A DNA stretch of 64,000 nucleotides from an uncultured Pelagibacteraceae bacterium. Its GTDB lineage: Bacteria > Pseudomonadota > Alphaproteobacteria > Pelagibacterales > Pelagibacteraceae. The notes beneath the pieces were generated by a model. It was not told the origin of the DNA, did no database searches, and saw only the letters and a list, made by a program, of their open reading frames with translations. Where the stretch lies: assembly GCA_902582845.1 (NCBI GenBank), contig CACHTQ010000002.1:93690-157689 (forward strand), read 5' to 3'. How positions within the stretch are numbered: the stretch's first letter is position 1; each line of letters begins with the position of its first letter. The position numbers were made by a program, and so were the translations under genes. Shown here one piece after another: positions 33,646 through 42,545 of the stretch.

Positions 33646-34653
33646 ATGTCTGAATTAAATAACATAGCACTAAAAATGCTTAACAATGGAAAAGGTATTC
33701 TTGCGGCTGATGAGAGTACTGCAACTATGACTAAAAGATTAGAGTCGGTTAAAGTTCAATCAACAGCTGAAAACCGTTTATTATTCAGAGAAATATTATT
33801 TAGCGCGTCTGGTATGACTGAATATATCGGAGGAGTAATTTTATACGACGAAACAATAAATCAAATAACCTCAAAAAAAAATAAAATTCCAGAATTAATT
33901 TCTGCTATGGGCAGTGCCCCAGGTATTAAAGTTGATACAGGAGCAAAAGTTTTAGCTGGCTCAAATAATGAAAAAATTACTGAAGGTTTGGATGGATTAA
34001 GAGAAAGATTAAAAGAATATTATAAATTAGGAGCCAAGTTTACAAAATGGAGAGGTGTTTATAACATATCAAAAGAGCATCCAAGTAAACTCTCAATTCA
34101 ATCTAATGCACATGCTTTAGCTAGATACTCTGCATTAGTTCAAGAATGTAATATGGTACCAATCGTTGAACCTGAAGTCTTGATGGATGGAGATCATTCA
34201 GCAAAAGATTGTTATGAAAAGACTTCCGAAGTAATAAAAAAATGTTTTGAAGAATTAATCTTACATAAAGTTGATTTGAAAGGAATTATACTAAAGCCAA
34301 ATATGATTTTAGATGGTAATAAATGTAAAAAGAAGATATCGAATGAGGAAGTTGCAAAGTTAACTCTTAAATGTTTAAAAGCCTCAGTTCCATCAGAGGT
34401 ACCAGGAATAGCATTTTTATCTGGTGGTCAATCAGAAATTGAAGCGACAGAAAATTTAAATCTTATTAATAAATACAATGACACCAACTTTATAATGAGC
34501 TATTCTTATGGACGAGCTCTTCAACAAAGCGCATTAAAATTTTGGTCCCAGGACACAAAAAATGTTGAAGGAACTCAAAAAATTTTTAACCAAAGAGCAA
34601 AAATGAATACATTAGCTGCTCAGGGTAAATGGTCTAAAGAACTTGAGAATTAA
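33646..34653 (+). CDS. fba: class I fructose-bisphosphate aldolase
   Basis: A Schiff-base (class I) aldolase of 335 residues, the eukaryote-like type: NNGKGILAADESTATMTKRL at the start, KFTKWRGVYNI in the middle, and the Schiff-base lysine in GIILKPNMILDG near residue 219, followed by FLSGGQSEIEATENL. It joins triose phosphates to fructose-1,6-bisphosphate and here completes a gluconeogenic/Calvin-type block with tkt, gap and pgk. The following thiE overlaps it by 11 bases. Confidence 0.95.
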   Translation: MSELNNIALKMLNNGKGILAADESTATMTKRLESVKVQSTAENRLLFREILFSASGMTEYIGGVILYDETINQITSKKNKIPELISAMGSAPGIKVDTGAKVLAGSNNEKITEGLDGLRERLKEYYKLGAKFTKWRGVYNISKEHPSKLSIQSNAHALARYSALVQECNMVPIVEPEVLMDGDHSAKDCYEKTSEVIKKCFEELILHKVDLKGIILKPNMILDGNKCKKKISNEEVAKLTLKCLKASVPSEVPGIAFLSGGQSEIEATENLNLINKYNDTNFIMSYSYGRALQQSALKFWSQDTKNVEGTQKIFNQRAKMNTLAAQGKWSKELEN

Positions 34654-35257
34654 TAGAAAAAAATTCATTTATCTCATTTCACCAACCAAAATTAATAAGT
34701 CATTCTATCAAGATTTAACTAAAGTTCTTCAACTAAAAAAAGTTAGTTTTTTCCAGTTGAGGCTTAAAAAACAATCTCTTAAAAAAAAATTAATCATCGG
34801 TAAAAAAATTAAGAAAATTTGTAAAAGATTTAATGTTAAATTTCTAATTAATGATGACGTTTTTATTGCTAAGAAATTAAATGCTGATGGTTGTCATTTA
34901 GGTCAAAAAGATATGAAATTAATTGAAGCAAGAAAAATTCTTAAAAAAAAAATAATTGGCGTTACTTGCCATAATTCGGTTAATCTTGCAAAAATAGCTA
35001 TTAAGAATAAAGCAGACTATTTGGCTTTTGGCGCATTTTTCCCATCAAAAACAAAAAAAACTAAATTCAAAGCAAATTTAAATTTGCTTAAAAAGATTAA
35101 AAAGATAACAAAAACTCCAACTGTCGCAATTGGAGGAATAAACTCAGACAATTATAAAAAACTTTTATTGAATAAGGTAAACTTTTTAGCTATTTCAGGA
35201 TACGTTTGGAATAATAAAAAACTTAAACCAATAGAAACAATTAGAAAACTTAAATGA
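34643..35257 (+). CDS. thiE: thiamine-phosphate synthase
   Basis: This enzyme couples HMP diphosphate to the thiazole phosphate to give thiamin phosphate. The TIM-barrel motifs are FFQLRLKKQS, FLINDDVFIAKKLNADGCHL, GVTCHNSVNL, ADYLAFGAFFPSKTKK and VAIGGINSDNYKKLL. The 204 residues are normal. The start is TTG at 34643, inside the end of fba. The gene sits between fba and efp, so thiamin synthesis is transcribed with the thiamin-dependent transketolase. It is lysine-rich compared with neighbours. Confidence 0.88.
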   Translation: MRINRKKFIYLISPTKINKSFYQDLTKVLQLKKVSFFQLRLKKQSLKKKLIIGKKIKKICKRFNVKFLINDDVFIAKKLNADGCHLGQKDMKLIEARKILKKKIIGVTCHNSVNLAKIAIKNKADYLAFGAFFPSKTKKTKFKANLNLLKKIKKITKTPTVAIGGINSDNYKKLLLNKVNFLAISGYVWNNKKLKPIETIRKLK

Positions 35258-35814
35258 AAATTAATGCAGGTGAAATCAGAGTCGGGATGTTGTTAGAACA
35301 TAAAAATGATTTGTGGCAAGTTCTCAAAACACAACATGTCAAACCTGGTAAAGGGGGAGCATTTGCTCAAGTTGAAATGAAAAATTTAAATAAAAATACA
35401 AAAATAAATGAGAGATTTAGGTCTAATGAAACTGTGGAAAAAGCTTCTTTGGAAGAAACAGTTTTTAATTACTTATACAAAGATGATGAAAAATTTTTTT
35501 TTATGGAACCTAAGACTTTTGAACAAATAGAAATAAAAAAAGACTTAGTGGGTGTTCAAGGTAAATTGTTGACTGAGAATTTAGAAGTGTCTGTAAGTTT
35601 TTATAATGATAAACCTATCGCTGTTGATTTACCTAATCAAGTCACTTGTAAAGTCTCAACCACTGATGTTGCTTTAAAGGGCCAAACAGCCTCATCGTCA
35701 TATAAACCAGCAACATTAAATAATGGTGTTAATATTCAAGTTCCCCCTTTTATTGAAACCGGAGATGAAATTATAATTGATACAAGAACTCTAGAGTATA
35801 TTAAAAAGATTTAG
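35254..35814 (+). CDS. efp: elongation factor P
   Basis: This tRNA-shaped factor relieves ribosome stalling at consecutive prolines. The 186 residues contain the three beta-barrel domains, with the modifiable loop lysine in HVKPGKGGAFAQVEMKN (Lys33, equivalent to Lys34 of E. coli) and the C-terminal signature PPFIETGDEIIIDTRTLEYI. It overlaps thiE by four bases and is followed four bases later by suhB. Confidence 0.97.
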   Translation: MKINAGEIRVGMLLEHKNDLWQVLKTQHVKPGKGGAFAQVEMKNLNKNTKINERFRSNETVEKASLEETVFNYLYKDDEKFFFMEPKTFEQIEIKKDLVGVQGKLLTENLEVSVSFYNDKPIAVDLPNQVTCKVSTTDVALKGQTASSSYKPATLNNGVNIQVPPFIETGDEIIIDTRTLEYIKKI

Positions 35815-35818
35815 TTTT

Positions 35819-36559
35819 ATGAATTCAATTTCATCCAATATGAATATAATGATTAAGGCAAGTGAAAAAGCCTCAAAAATTTTAATTAGAGACTTTGGGG
35901 AAATAGAAAAATTACAGGTTTCAAAAAAAAGTCCCTCCGATTTTGTAACAAATTCAGATCTTAAGGCAGAAAAAATTATTATTGAAGAATTAGAGAAAGC
36001 TCGCCCGAATTTCTCATTCATAAGTGAGGAAAAAGGCATCAAAGAAAATAAAGATATTAATAACACTTGGATAATTGATCCGATAGATGGAACAATTAAT
36101 TTCTTACATGGAATTCCTCATTTTGCAATTTCGATTGCATTAAGATCTAACAATGAGATTGTATCAGGTTTAATTTTCGATCCTATAAAAGACGAAATGT
36201 TTTATGCTGAAAAAAATAATGGAGCTTTTTTGAATAACCAAAGAGTTAGAGTTTCTAATAAAAATAATTTTGATGATTGTTTATTTGCAATTGGTGGAAA
36301 AATTGCAAATGAGCCAAATTTTACAATCAGAAGATCAGGTAGTGCTGCACTTGATTTGGCGTATGTTGCATCAGGAAGATTTGATGGTTACTTTCAAAAA
36401 AATCTCAATTTATGGGATGTAGCAGCAGGAATAATTTTGGTTCGAGAGGCTGGTGGAAAAGTTGAAGATTTAAACTTAGATAACATTAAAAATGTAAATG
36501 TTGTGGCTTCAAATCCAAACATTTCTCTAAAATTTAAAGAAAAAATTGCTAACTTTTAA
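35819..36559 (+). CDS. suhB: inositol monophosphatase family protein
   Basis: A 246-residue Mg-dependent phosphatase of the IMPase family. Metal ligands are visible as Glu70-Glu71 in FISEEKG and Asp87/Asp90 in [15 protein letters not shown], with a third aspartate in [12 protein letters not shown]. The substrate may be an inositol or other sugar phosphate; SuhB in enterobacteria also acts in rRNA transcription complexes. The order efp-suhB is common in alphaproteobacteria. Confidence 0.9.
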   Translation: MNSISSNMNIMIKASEKASKILIRDFGEIEKLQVSKKSPSDFVTNSDLKAEKIIIEELEKARPNFSFISEEKGIKENKDINNTWIIDPIDGTINFLHGIPHFAISIALRSNNEIVSGLIFDPIKDEMFYAEKNNGAFLNNQRVRVSNKNNFDDCLFAIGGKIANEPNFTIRRSGSAALDLAYVASGRFDGYFQKNLNLWDVAAGIILVREAGGKVEDLNLDNIKNVNVVASNPNISLKFKEKIANF

Positions 36560-36587
36560 TTGTTTTAAAAAAATCTTTTGCTATAAA
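36560..36587 (+). promoter_or_regulatory. possible promoter upstream of rpmE
   Basis: TTGTTT (36560-36565) and TATAAA (36582-36587) are separated by 16 bases in the short spacer between suhB and rpmE. Transcription would start at or next to the rpmE ATG (36595), implying a leaderless or almost leaderless message. The upstream hexamer is weak, so this is tentative. Confidence 0.3.
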
Positions 36588-36594
36588 TCTCCAA

Positions 36595-36825
36595 ATGAAA
36601 AAAAACATACATCCTAAATACCATAAAATTAAAGTTGAAATGACTGACGGCACCCAATTTGAGACAAGATCTACGTGGGGTGCGGAGGGTGATTTACTTA
36701 AATTAGAAATTGACCCAAAATCTCACTCTGCCTGGACAGGAGGTAAACAAAAACTTATGGATAAAGGAAGAATAAGTAAGTTTAACAAAAAGTTCCAAAA
36801 TTTCAAATCAGAAAAAAAAAATTAA
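36595..36825 (+). CDS. rpmE: 50S ribosomal protein L31
   Basis: A 76-residue L31 starting [19 protein letters not shown] and containing [16 protein letters not shown]. The zinc-binding cysteines of the C+ form are absent, so this is the zinc-independent type typical of alphaproteobacteria. The stop is immediately followed by the trcR start with no gap. Confidence 0.96.
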   Translation: MKKNIHPKYHKIKVEMTDGTQFETRSTWGAEGDLLKLEIDPKSHSAWTGGKQKLMDKGRISKFNKKFQNFKSEKKN

Positions 36826-37401
36826 ATGTCTAATATTCCTCTAATGCCTATGGCTACAGCCGTATGGCTTGTAGAAAACACAACACTCACTTTCAAACAA
36901 ATCGCAAGTTTTTGCAACATGCACGAAGTAGAGATTCAAGGAATTGCAGATGGAGAAGTTGCCAAAGGAATTAAAGCCTATAATCCTATTATAGCTGGTC
37001 AACTCTCCAGAGAAGAAATTGAACTTTCTTCTAAAGACGAGAATAGACCACTTCGAATTACTAACACAGATGTAGAAATTTCTAATGATGAAAAAAAAAT
37101 AAAAAAATATATTCCACTTTCCAAAAGACAAGACAAGCCAGACTCAGCTTTATGGCTCATAAGACAACATAATATTTTAAAAGACTCTCAAATAGCTAGG
37201 TTGGTTGGTATTACGAAAAATTCTGTAACTTCAATAAGGAATAAAAGTTATTGGAATTTTAATAATTTAAATCCTAAAGATCCAATAGCTCTAAATTTAT
37301 TTACTCAAAAAGATTTACTTGAAGCTATTGAGAAAGCAGAAAGAAGAATTAAAAGAGAGAAAAAAGAAAAAGAAAAACAACAAAAGCTAAATTCCAACTA
37401 A
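36826..37401 (+). CDS. trcR: TrcR/DUF1013 family transcriptional regulator
   Basis: A 191-residue protein starting MSNIPLMPMATAVWLVENT, the signature of the alphaproteobacterial DUF1013 family. It has two helix-turn-helix-like stretches: one near residues 22-45 (LTFKQIASFCNMHEVEIQGI) and another near 115-140 (LKDSQIARLVGITKNSVTSI). A family member in Caulobacter, TrcR, is an RNA-polymerase-associated cell-cycle regulator. It follows rpmE directly. The C-terminus is a charged lysine-rich helix. Confidence 0.87.
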   Translation: MSNIPLMPMATAVWLVENTTLTFKQIASFCNMHEVEIQGIADGEVAKGIKAYNPIIAGQLSREEIELSSKDENRPLRITNTDVEISNDEKKIKKYIPLSKRQDKPDSALWLIRQHNILKDSQIARLVGITKNSVTSIRNKSYWNFNNLNPKDPIALNLFTQKDLLEAIEKAERRIKREKKEKEKQQKLNSN

Positions 37402-37452
37402 TGAATAAAATAGATAGACATATAATTTTAAAGATGATAACAAATCGTTTTC

Positions 37453-37659
37453 TTGGAGGTAATTATTAAAATAGAAGTTAAAGATAATAATGTTGAACAA
37501 GCTTTGAGAGTTTTAAAAAGAAAACTCCAAAGAGATGGGTTCTTTAAAATAATTAAATTAAAAAATAATTATGAAAAACCATCCGAAAAGAAAAAAAGAA
37601 TTCTCCAAGAAAATATTAAAAGAGTAAAAAAATTAAATAAACTTAAAAATAGAATTTAA
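37453..37659 (+). CDS. rpsU: 30S ribosomal protein S21
   Basis: A short basic protein with the S21 core DNNVEQALRVLKRKLQRDG and NYEKPSEKKKRI. The first acceptable conventional start is TTG 37453, but nothing resembling a Shine-Dalgarno site precedes it. A perfect GGAGGT lies at 37455-37460, inside that reading, and alphaproteobacterial S21 proteins start about eight residues before DNN. The real start may therefore be a non-canonical ATT (37462 or 37465), giving about 64-65 residues. It precedes tRNA-fMet by six bases. Confidence 0.88.
   Translation: MEVIIKIEVKDNNVEQALRVLKRKLQRDGFFKIIKLKNNYEKPSEKKKRILQENIKRVKKLNKLKNRI
37455..37460 (+). promoter_or_regulatory. strong Shine-Dalgarno site GGAGGT that questions the rpsU start
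   Basis: A perfect anti-16S match, rare in this window where most genes lack a clear site. It lies two bases after the first base of the TTG usually called as start and four bases before ATT 37465, so it would place initiation at an ATT or ATA codon rather than at TTG. Confidence 0.55.
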
Positions 37660-37665
37660 GTATAC

Positions 37666-37742
<77 letters not shown>

Positions 37743-37751
37743 ATTATTTTT

Positions 37752-37847
37752 ATGAAAAAATATCAACCCTCTATAGATGAGCTAAAAAACCATTTAATTG
37801 AAGCTTCTAATAGTTTTCCAATTGACCCACAAAAAACCAAAAAGTGA
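37752..37847 (+). CDS. 31-codon hypothetical ORF after tRNA-fMet
   Basis: An ATG-started ORF coding for 31 residues (it begins MKKYQPSIDELKNHL and ends PQKTKK), hydrophilic and without a signal or membrane segment. It starts nine bases after the tRNA and its TGA overlaps the GTG start of the downstream membrane gene by four bases, a typical coupling arrangement. It is not recognised as any family. It could be a leader that couples translation of the next gene, a real small protein, or chance. Confidence 0.4.
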   Translation: MKKYQPSIDELKNHLIEASNSFPIDPQKTKK

Positions 37848-39052
37848 CTAAATTAACATTTTCATTACTACTTTTATTTCCAATTTTTCTCATTGCTGGA
37901 AATTTTTTAATAAACTCTTTTTATATCCTTATATCAATTTTATCTATTTTAAACTTCAATCAAGATAAAGATTTTTTTAAATCAAATGTATTTTATTTAT
38001 TAATATTTTTTCTTATCTATTTATCAATAAATCTTTTATTCTCTGTCAATATTGCAAACTCTTATCCCAGAGTAATTAAATTTTTACTAATAATCTTATT
38101 TATAAATGAAATTTTTAATTTTAATAATAAAAGAGAGACTTATTTTGAAAAAATTGTAAAATTTTGGGCTATTTTATTTTTTATCGTAACAATAGATGTT
38201 ATATTTGAATTGATATTTGGTTTTAATACTTTAGGATTTAAGTCTTATTTAGATGGTAGAATTTCAAGTTTTTTTGGTAATGAATTAGTAGTTGGTACTT
38301 TTTATCATTTTTTTTCTTTAATTGTTCTGTCATATTTTGTTAAGAATAAGAGTTCAAATTTTTTAATAATCTTTTTAATATTATTAATAATTTTCATAAG
38401 TTTTATGATTGGAGAAAGAGCAAATTTTATAAAATTGTTTCTTTCACTTTTACTATTAGCGTTTCTCATTTTAAGGATCAATTATGTTAAAAAAATTATT
38501 GTAATTTTTTTAACTTTATTAATTTTAGGAACAACTTTTACCTTAAATGAAAATCTAAAGAAAAGATATTATAATCAAATAAGTGTTATTTACTCTTTAG
38601 ATGGATTTGGAAAATTCTTTAAAGAATCTCAATATGGTGCTCATCAATATACTGCTTATGAAATATTTAAAGATAATGTTTTTTTTGGTGTTGGTTTAAA
38701 AAATTTTAGAGAAGAAAGTAAAAAAGATATTTATGAAAATCCCGAATACAAAAAAACTAATGAAAGGCAAGCAACACATCCTCATCAAATTCATCTAGAA
38801 CTTTTAAGCGAAATCGGATTAATAGGTTATATTTTATTTTTAATTTTAATTTCTTTCTCAATTATTATTTCTACAAAAAATTATTTAATCAAAAAAAATC
38901 CGTACCAATTATCATGTATTATCTATATATTATCCAGTTTAATCCCTTTGATTCCCTCTGGTAGTATATTTTCAACTTTCTACGGAGGAATTTTTTGGTT
39001 TAGTTTTGGTTTAATGATTAGTTTTAATAGAAATCTAAAGTCTAAATTTTGA
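37844..39052 (+). CDS. O-antigen ligase/polymerase-like membrane protein
   Basis: A 402-residue protein starting at GTG with about ten to twelve hydrophobic segments. A large non-membrane loop (about residues 240-320) contains GAHQYTAYEIFKDNVFFGVG and ATHPHQIHLELLSEIGLIGY, the pattern of the Wzy_C (WaaL/O-antigen ligase) family, where the loop histidine after the NPHN-like motif is functional. It would attach or polymerise surface glycan and so belongs with the island starting at 42,960, though it lies 4 kb outside it. It overlaps convergent tal by 18 bases. Confidence 0.8.
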   Translation: MTKLTFSLLLLFPIFLIAGNFLINSFYILISILSILNFNQDKDFFKSNVFYLLIFFLIYLSINLLFSVNIANSYPRVIKFLLIILFINEIFNFNNKRETYFEKIVKFWAILFFIVTIDVIFELIFGFNTLGFKSYLDGRISSFFGNELVVGTFYHFFSLIVLSYFVKNKSSNFLIIFLILLIIFISFMIGERANFIKLFLSLLLLAFLILRINYVKKIIVIFLTLLILGTTFTLNENLKKRYYNQISVIYSLDGFGKFFKESQYGAHQYTAYEIFKDNVFFGVGLKNFREESKKDIYENPEYKKTNERQATHPHQIHLELLSEIGLIGYILFLILISFSIIISTKNYLIKKNPYQLSCIIYILSSLIPLIPSGSIFSTFYGGIFWFSFGLMISFNRNLKSKF

Positions 39053-39730
39053 TTTTTTGCTATCTTTAAGAAAACCAGTGACTGTCTCTTTCGTTAGTTG
39101 ATCAAATGACTTACCAAAGTTTTCTATTTTTTCAATTATTTTAGGTGGAATGGTAATCAGATGGCATCCTAATTGTTTCGCTTGTAAAAAATTATATGGT
39201 TCTCTTACACTAGCCCAAAGTATTTTAATATTTTTGTACTTTTTTGACAAAACTATGCTTTTTTTAAGTTCTGGAATTGGATCTTTACCTACATCGCCAG
39301 CTCTACCAGCAAAAATTGAAATTATTGTTTTTGACTTTTTATTTAAACATTTCAAAATTTTTTTGGTTTGAGATGAGTTGTAAACAGCGGTTATATTTAA
39401 TTTTATATTTCTGTGACTTAACTCATTAATTAGTTTTCCCATAAAATTTCCTTTGGAATTAATGATAGGAATTTTTACGTAAATATTTTTGCCCCAAGAG
39501 TTTATTATAATTGCTTGTCTTTTCATTGATAGATAATCGTCACCAAAAACCTCAAGCGAGATTGGTTTTTTAGAAATTTTAAGAATTTGTTTTGAATATT
39601 TCTCATAATTTTTTGCACCTGCTTTTCTCATCAAGCTTGGATTCGTCGTAAAGCCTTTAACAATTTTTTTTTTATTAAATTTTTTAATTTGATCTATATC
39701 TGCAATATCACAGTAAATTTTTGTTTTCAT
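39035..39730 (-). CDS. tal: transaldolase family protein (TalC/fructose-6-phosphate aldolase-like)
   Basis: A 231-residue single TIM-barrel of the short transaldolase type. Seen: IVKGFTTNPSLMRKAGA near residue 23, the Schiff-base lysine in NIYVKIPIINSKG near residue 85, and ISIFAGRAGDVGKDP. It transfers dihydroxyacetone units or cleaves fructose-6-phosphate; the short form does not tell which. It is the last gene of the pnt run, 12 bases after pntB. Confidence 0.86.
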   Translation of the reverse strand: MKTKIYCDIADIDQIKKFNKKKIVKGFTTNPSLMRKAGAKNYEKYSKQILKISKKPISLEVFGDDYLSMKRQAIIINSWGKNIYVKIPIINSKGNFMGKLINELSHRNIKLNITAVYNSSQTKKILKCLNKKSKTIISIFAGRAGDVGKDPIPELKKSIVLSKKYKNIKILWASVREPYNFLQAKQLGCHLITIPPKIIEKIENFGKSFDQLTKETVTGFLKDSKKSKFRL

Positions 39731-39742
39731 ATAGGAATTTTT

Positions 39743-41137
39743 TTATAAATTTTTAGTAATATCCTCTGTCATTTTTTTTGCATCAGCAAATAACATAAGA
39801 GTATTTTCTTTATAAAATAAATCATTATCTATTCCTGCATAACCTGGGGATAAGCTTCTTTTAACAAATAAAACTGACTTACACTTTTCTACATCAAGAA
39901 CTGGCATTCCATAAATTGGGCTTTGAGGATCTGTTTTAGCTACTGGATTTGTAACATCATTCGCACCAATCACAAATGCAACATCTGCATTAGCAAAATC
40001 ATTATTGATTTCCTCTAGCTCAAAAACTTCGTCGTATGGAACATTTGCCTCTGCTAATAATACATTCATGTGTCCAGGCATACGTCCTGCAACAGGGTGA
40101 ATCGCATATGAAACTTTAATTCCATTTTTTTTTAAAGTATCTACCATTTCTCTTAATGCATGTTGGGCTTGAGCAACTGCCATACCATAACCTGGAACAA
40201 TAATAACTGATGAGGCATTTTTCATCAAAAAAGCTGCGTCGTCTGCATTGCCACTTTTAACAGGTCTTTGCTCTTTATTCTTGTTAGTAGTTGATTGCTC
40301 TGTACCTCCAAATCCTCCTAAAATTACACTAAAAAAAGATCTGTTCATTCCTTTACACATTATATAGGAAAGAATGGCTCCAGATGATCCAACTAATGCT
40401 CCTGTAATGATTAATGCTGTATTTTCCAAAGTAAAACCAATACCTGCAGCTGCCCAACCTGAGTAAGAATTTAACATTGAAATTACAACTGGCATGTCTG
40501 CACCACCAATTGGTATAATTATTAAGAAGCCGATTAAAAATGATATAGCAATTAAAATCCAGAATAGTTTTGATGACTGCGTCGTGCAAAGATAAAAGGT
40601 TAAGACAAAAATTGAGATTAAAATTAAAGCATTAAGAAAATGTTGACCCTTAAAAGTGATTGGAGCTCCAGACATTAATCCTTGAAGCTTTAAAAAGGCA
40701 ATTACGGAGCCAGAAAAAGTTATCGCACCTACTGCTGCTCCAATTGCCATTTCAATCAAGCTTGCAAGTTTTATATTACCTGGTGTGCCAAGATTAAAAG
40801 CTTCTGGGTTTATAAATGCAGAAATTGCAACAAATACAGCAGCAAGACCAACTAAACTATGAAAACCAGCAACTAGTTCTGGCATAGCTGTCATTGGTAT
40901 TCTATACGCAATAAATGCTCCGATACTTCCACCGAGAGCTAAAAAAATTAGCACATAAATAAAACCAGAGGAAAAATTACCAACCGAAAGAAAAGTAACC
41001 GAAACTGCAATTATCATCCCAATAATCCCAAACAAATTCCCTTGTCTTGAGGTTTCTGGTGAAGATAACCCTCTTAAGGCAAGAATAAACAATACCCCTG
41101 ATATAAGATATAGTATGGCTGAAAGGTTCGCTGACAT
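39743..41137 (-). CDS. pntB: NAD(P) transhydrogenase beta subunit
   Basis: The membrane and NADP-binding subunit of the proton-translocating transhydrogenase, which makes NADPH from NADH using the proton gradient. The N-terminal two thirds hold about nine membrane segments; the C-terminal dIII domain has IVPGYGMAVAQAQHALREM and HPVAGRMPGHMNVLLAEA. The 464 residues are normal. It overlaps pntA2 by one base. Confidence 0.97.
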   Translation of the reverse strand: MSANLSAILYLISGVLFILALRGLSSPETSRQGNLFGIIGMIIAVSVTFLSVGNFSSGFIYVLIFLALGGSIGAFIAYRIPMTAMPELVAGFHSLVGLAAVFVAISAFINPEAFNLGTPGNIKLASLIEMAIGAAVGAITFSGSVIAFLKLQGLMSGAPITFKGQHFLNALILISIFVLTFYLCTTQSSKLFWILIAISFLIGFLIIIPIGGADMPVVISMLNSYSGWAAAGIGFTLENTALIITGALVGSSGAILSYIMCKGMNRSFFSVILGGFGGTEQSTTNKNKEQRPVKSGNADDAAFLMKNASSVIIVPGYGMAVAQAQHALREMVDTLKKNGIKVSYAIHPVAGRMPGHMNVLLAEANVPYDEVFELEEINNDFANADVAFVIGANDVTNPVAKTDPQSPIYGMPVLDVEKCKSVLFVKRSLSPGYAGIDNDLFYKENTLMLFADAKKMTEDITKNL

Positions 41138-41445
41138 TATTTATCTTTCTTCTTTTTTTTATACATAGCCAACATCCTTTGTGTTACTAGAAATCCACCA
41201 AAAATATTGACGGCAGCTAAAATAATAGCGAAGAATCCAAATAAACTAGATGAGGTGAATACTGCTTCATCTTTACCTGATAAAGATGCAATTATTGCAC
41301 CTACAATAATCACAGACGAAATTGCATTTGTAACAGACATTAAAGGAGTATGAAGTGAAGGAGTAACACTCCAAACTACATAGTAGCCTACAAATATTGA
41401 CAATATAAAAATACTTAATCTGAATATAAAAGGATCAATTTCCAT
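41137..41445 (-). CDS. pntA2: NAD(P) transhydrogenase alpha subunit, membrane part
   Basis: A 102-residue protein with three to four membrane segments (residues 6-24, 38-58, 66-86) corresponding to the C-terminal membrane part of PntA. Alphaproteobacteria usually encode PntA as two polypeptides, as here. The sequence TPSLHTPLMSVTNAISSVII is characteristic. It lies four bases from the pntA1 stop and one base overlaps pntB. Confidence 0.94.
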   Translation of the reverse strand: MEIDPFIFRLSIFILSIFVGYYVVWSVTPSLHTPLMSVTNAISSVIIVGAIIASLSGKDEAVFTSSSLFGFFAIILAAVNIFGGFLVTQRMLAMYKKKKKDK

Positions 41446-41449
41446 AATT

Positions 41450-42539
41450 TTATTTTATTAAAGTTTTCTCAATTATTTCATCCTCTAAGTTTATATTCAA
41501 TTTTTTATTCTCCTTGTCATATAAATTTGAAATAAAATTAAATACATTTTTAGCATATAAATTAGAAGCAGATACTGGTAATTTATTTAGTATATTTGCC
41601 TCACCTAAAATTTTCACACCGTTTTTATCAACAATCTTATTCACCTCCGTAAATACCGTATTACCTCCCTGGACTGCTGCTAAATCGTATATTACTGAGC
41701 CTTTCTGAAAATTTTTAAACATGTTTTCCTTGATTATTTTTGGAGCTTCTCTTCCAGGTATTAAAGCTGTGCAAATTACAATATCAATCTTTTTAAGTGT
41801 CTCAGATAAAAGATCCTCTTGTTTTTTTTTTAAAATCCTCAGAAGCTTCTTTTGCGTAGCCACCTTCTGTCTCAAGATTTTCCATACCATCGACCATCAA
41901 AAATTTTCCACCTAAACTCTCAACTTGTTCTTTAGATGCTGCTCTTACATCAGTTGCAAATACTATTGCGCCCATTCTCTTAGCGGTAGCGATAGCTTGC
42001 AATCCTGCTACACCCGCACCGACAACCAAAACTTTAGCTGCCGGTATTGTTCCAGCTGCGGTCATCATCATTGGGATCGCTCTTTCATAAACTTGGAAAG
42101 CTTCAATGACGGCTTTATAACCTGCAAGATTTGCCTGTGATGAAAGAATGTCCATAGATTGTGCTCTGGTAATTCTAGGTAACATTTCCAATGAAAAACA
42201 ATTTATTTTTTTGGAATTTAATGCTTTTATTTTCTCTTTATTAGAAAAAGAGTCTAATGATCCAATTAAAGTTTGATTTTCTTTCAAAAGTGAAAACTTT
42301 TTCTCCTCAAGCATTCCTAATTGAATAATTATATCTGCCTCATTAATTATTTTTTCATCACTATCAAAAAAATTTGCTCCAAGACTTTTATATTCACTAT
42401 CATCAAAACCTAAATGAGAACCATAATTTTTGGGTAACAATAAATCTAAACCTAAATCAATATATTTTTTTGTAATTTCTGGTGTAACAGCTAGTCTTTT
42501 TTCTTTTTCTTTATTTTCTGAAAGTGAAGCTATAATCAT
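41450..42539 (-). CDS. pntA1: NAD(P) transhydrogenase alpha subunit, NAD-binding part (frameshifted in this sequence)
   Basis: The soluble dI subunit that binds NAD(H). It reads in two frames: 42539 down to the A10 tract at 41822-41831, ending EASEDFKKK and then a false stop, and from that tract to 41450 in another frame (QEDLLSETLKKIDIVICTAL). With nine A instead of ten the gene is open for 362 residues, the normal size, with VLVVGAGVAGLQAIATAKRM and DVRAASKEQVESLGG intact. Both halves look fully conserved, so a sequence error or transcript slippage is more likely than decay. Confidence 0.9.
41822..41831 (-). repeat. A10 tract with one surplus A in pntA1
   Basis: On the coding strand ten A follow GATTTT. 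Nine would keep the frame (DFKKKQEDLL); ten shift it and bring a stop six codons later. Confidence 0.9.
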
Positions 42540-42545
42540 CAGTTA

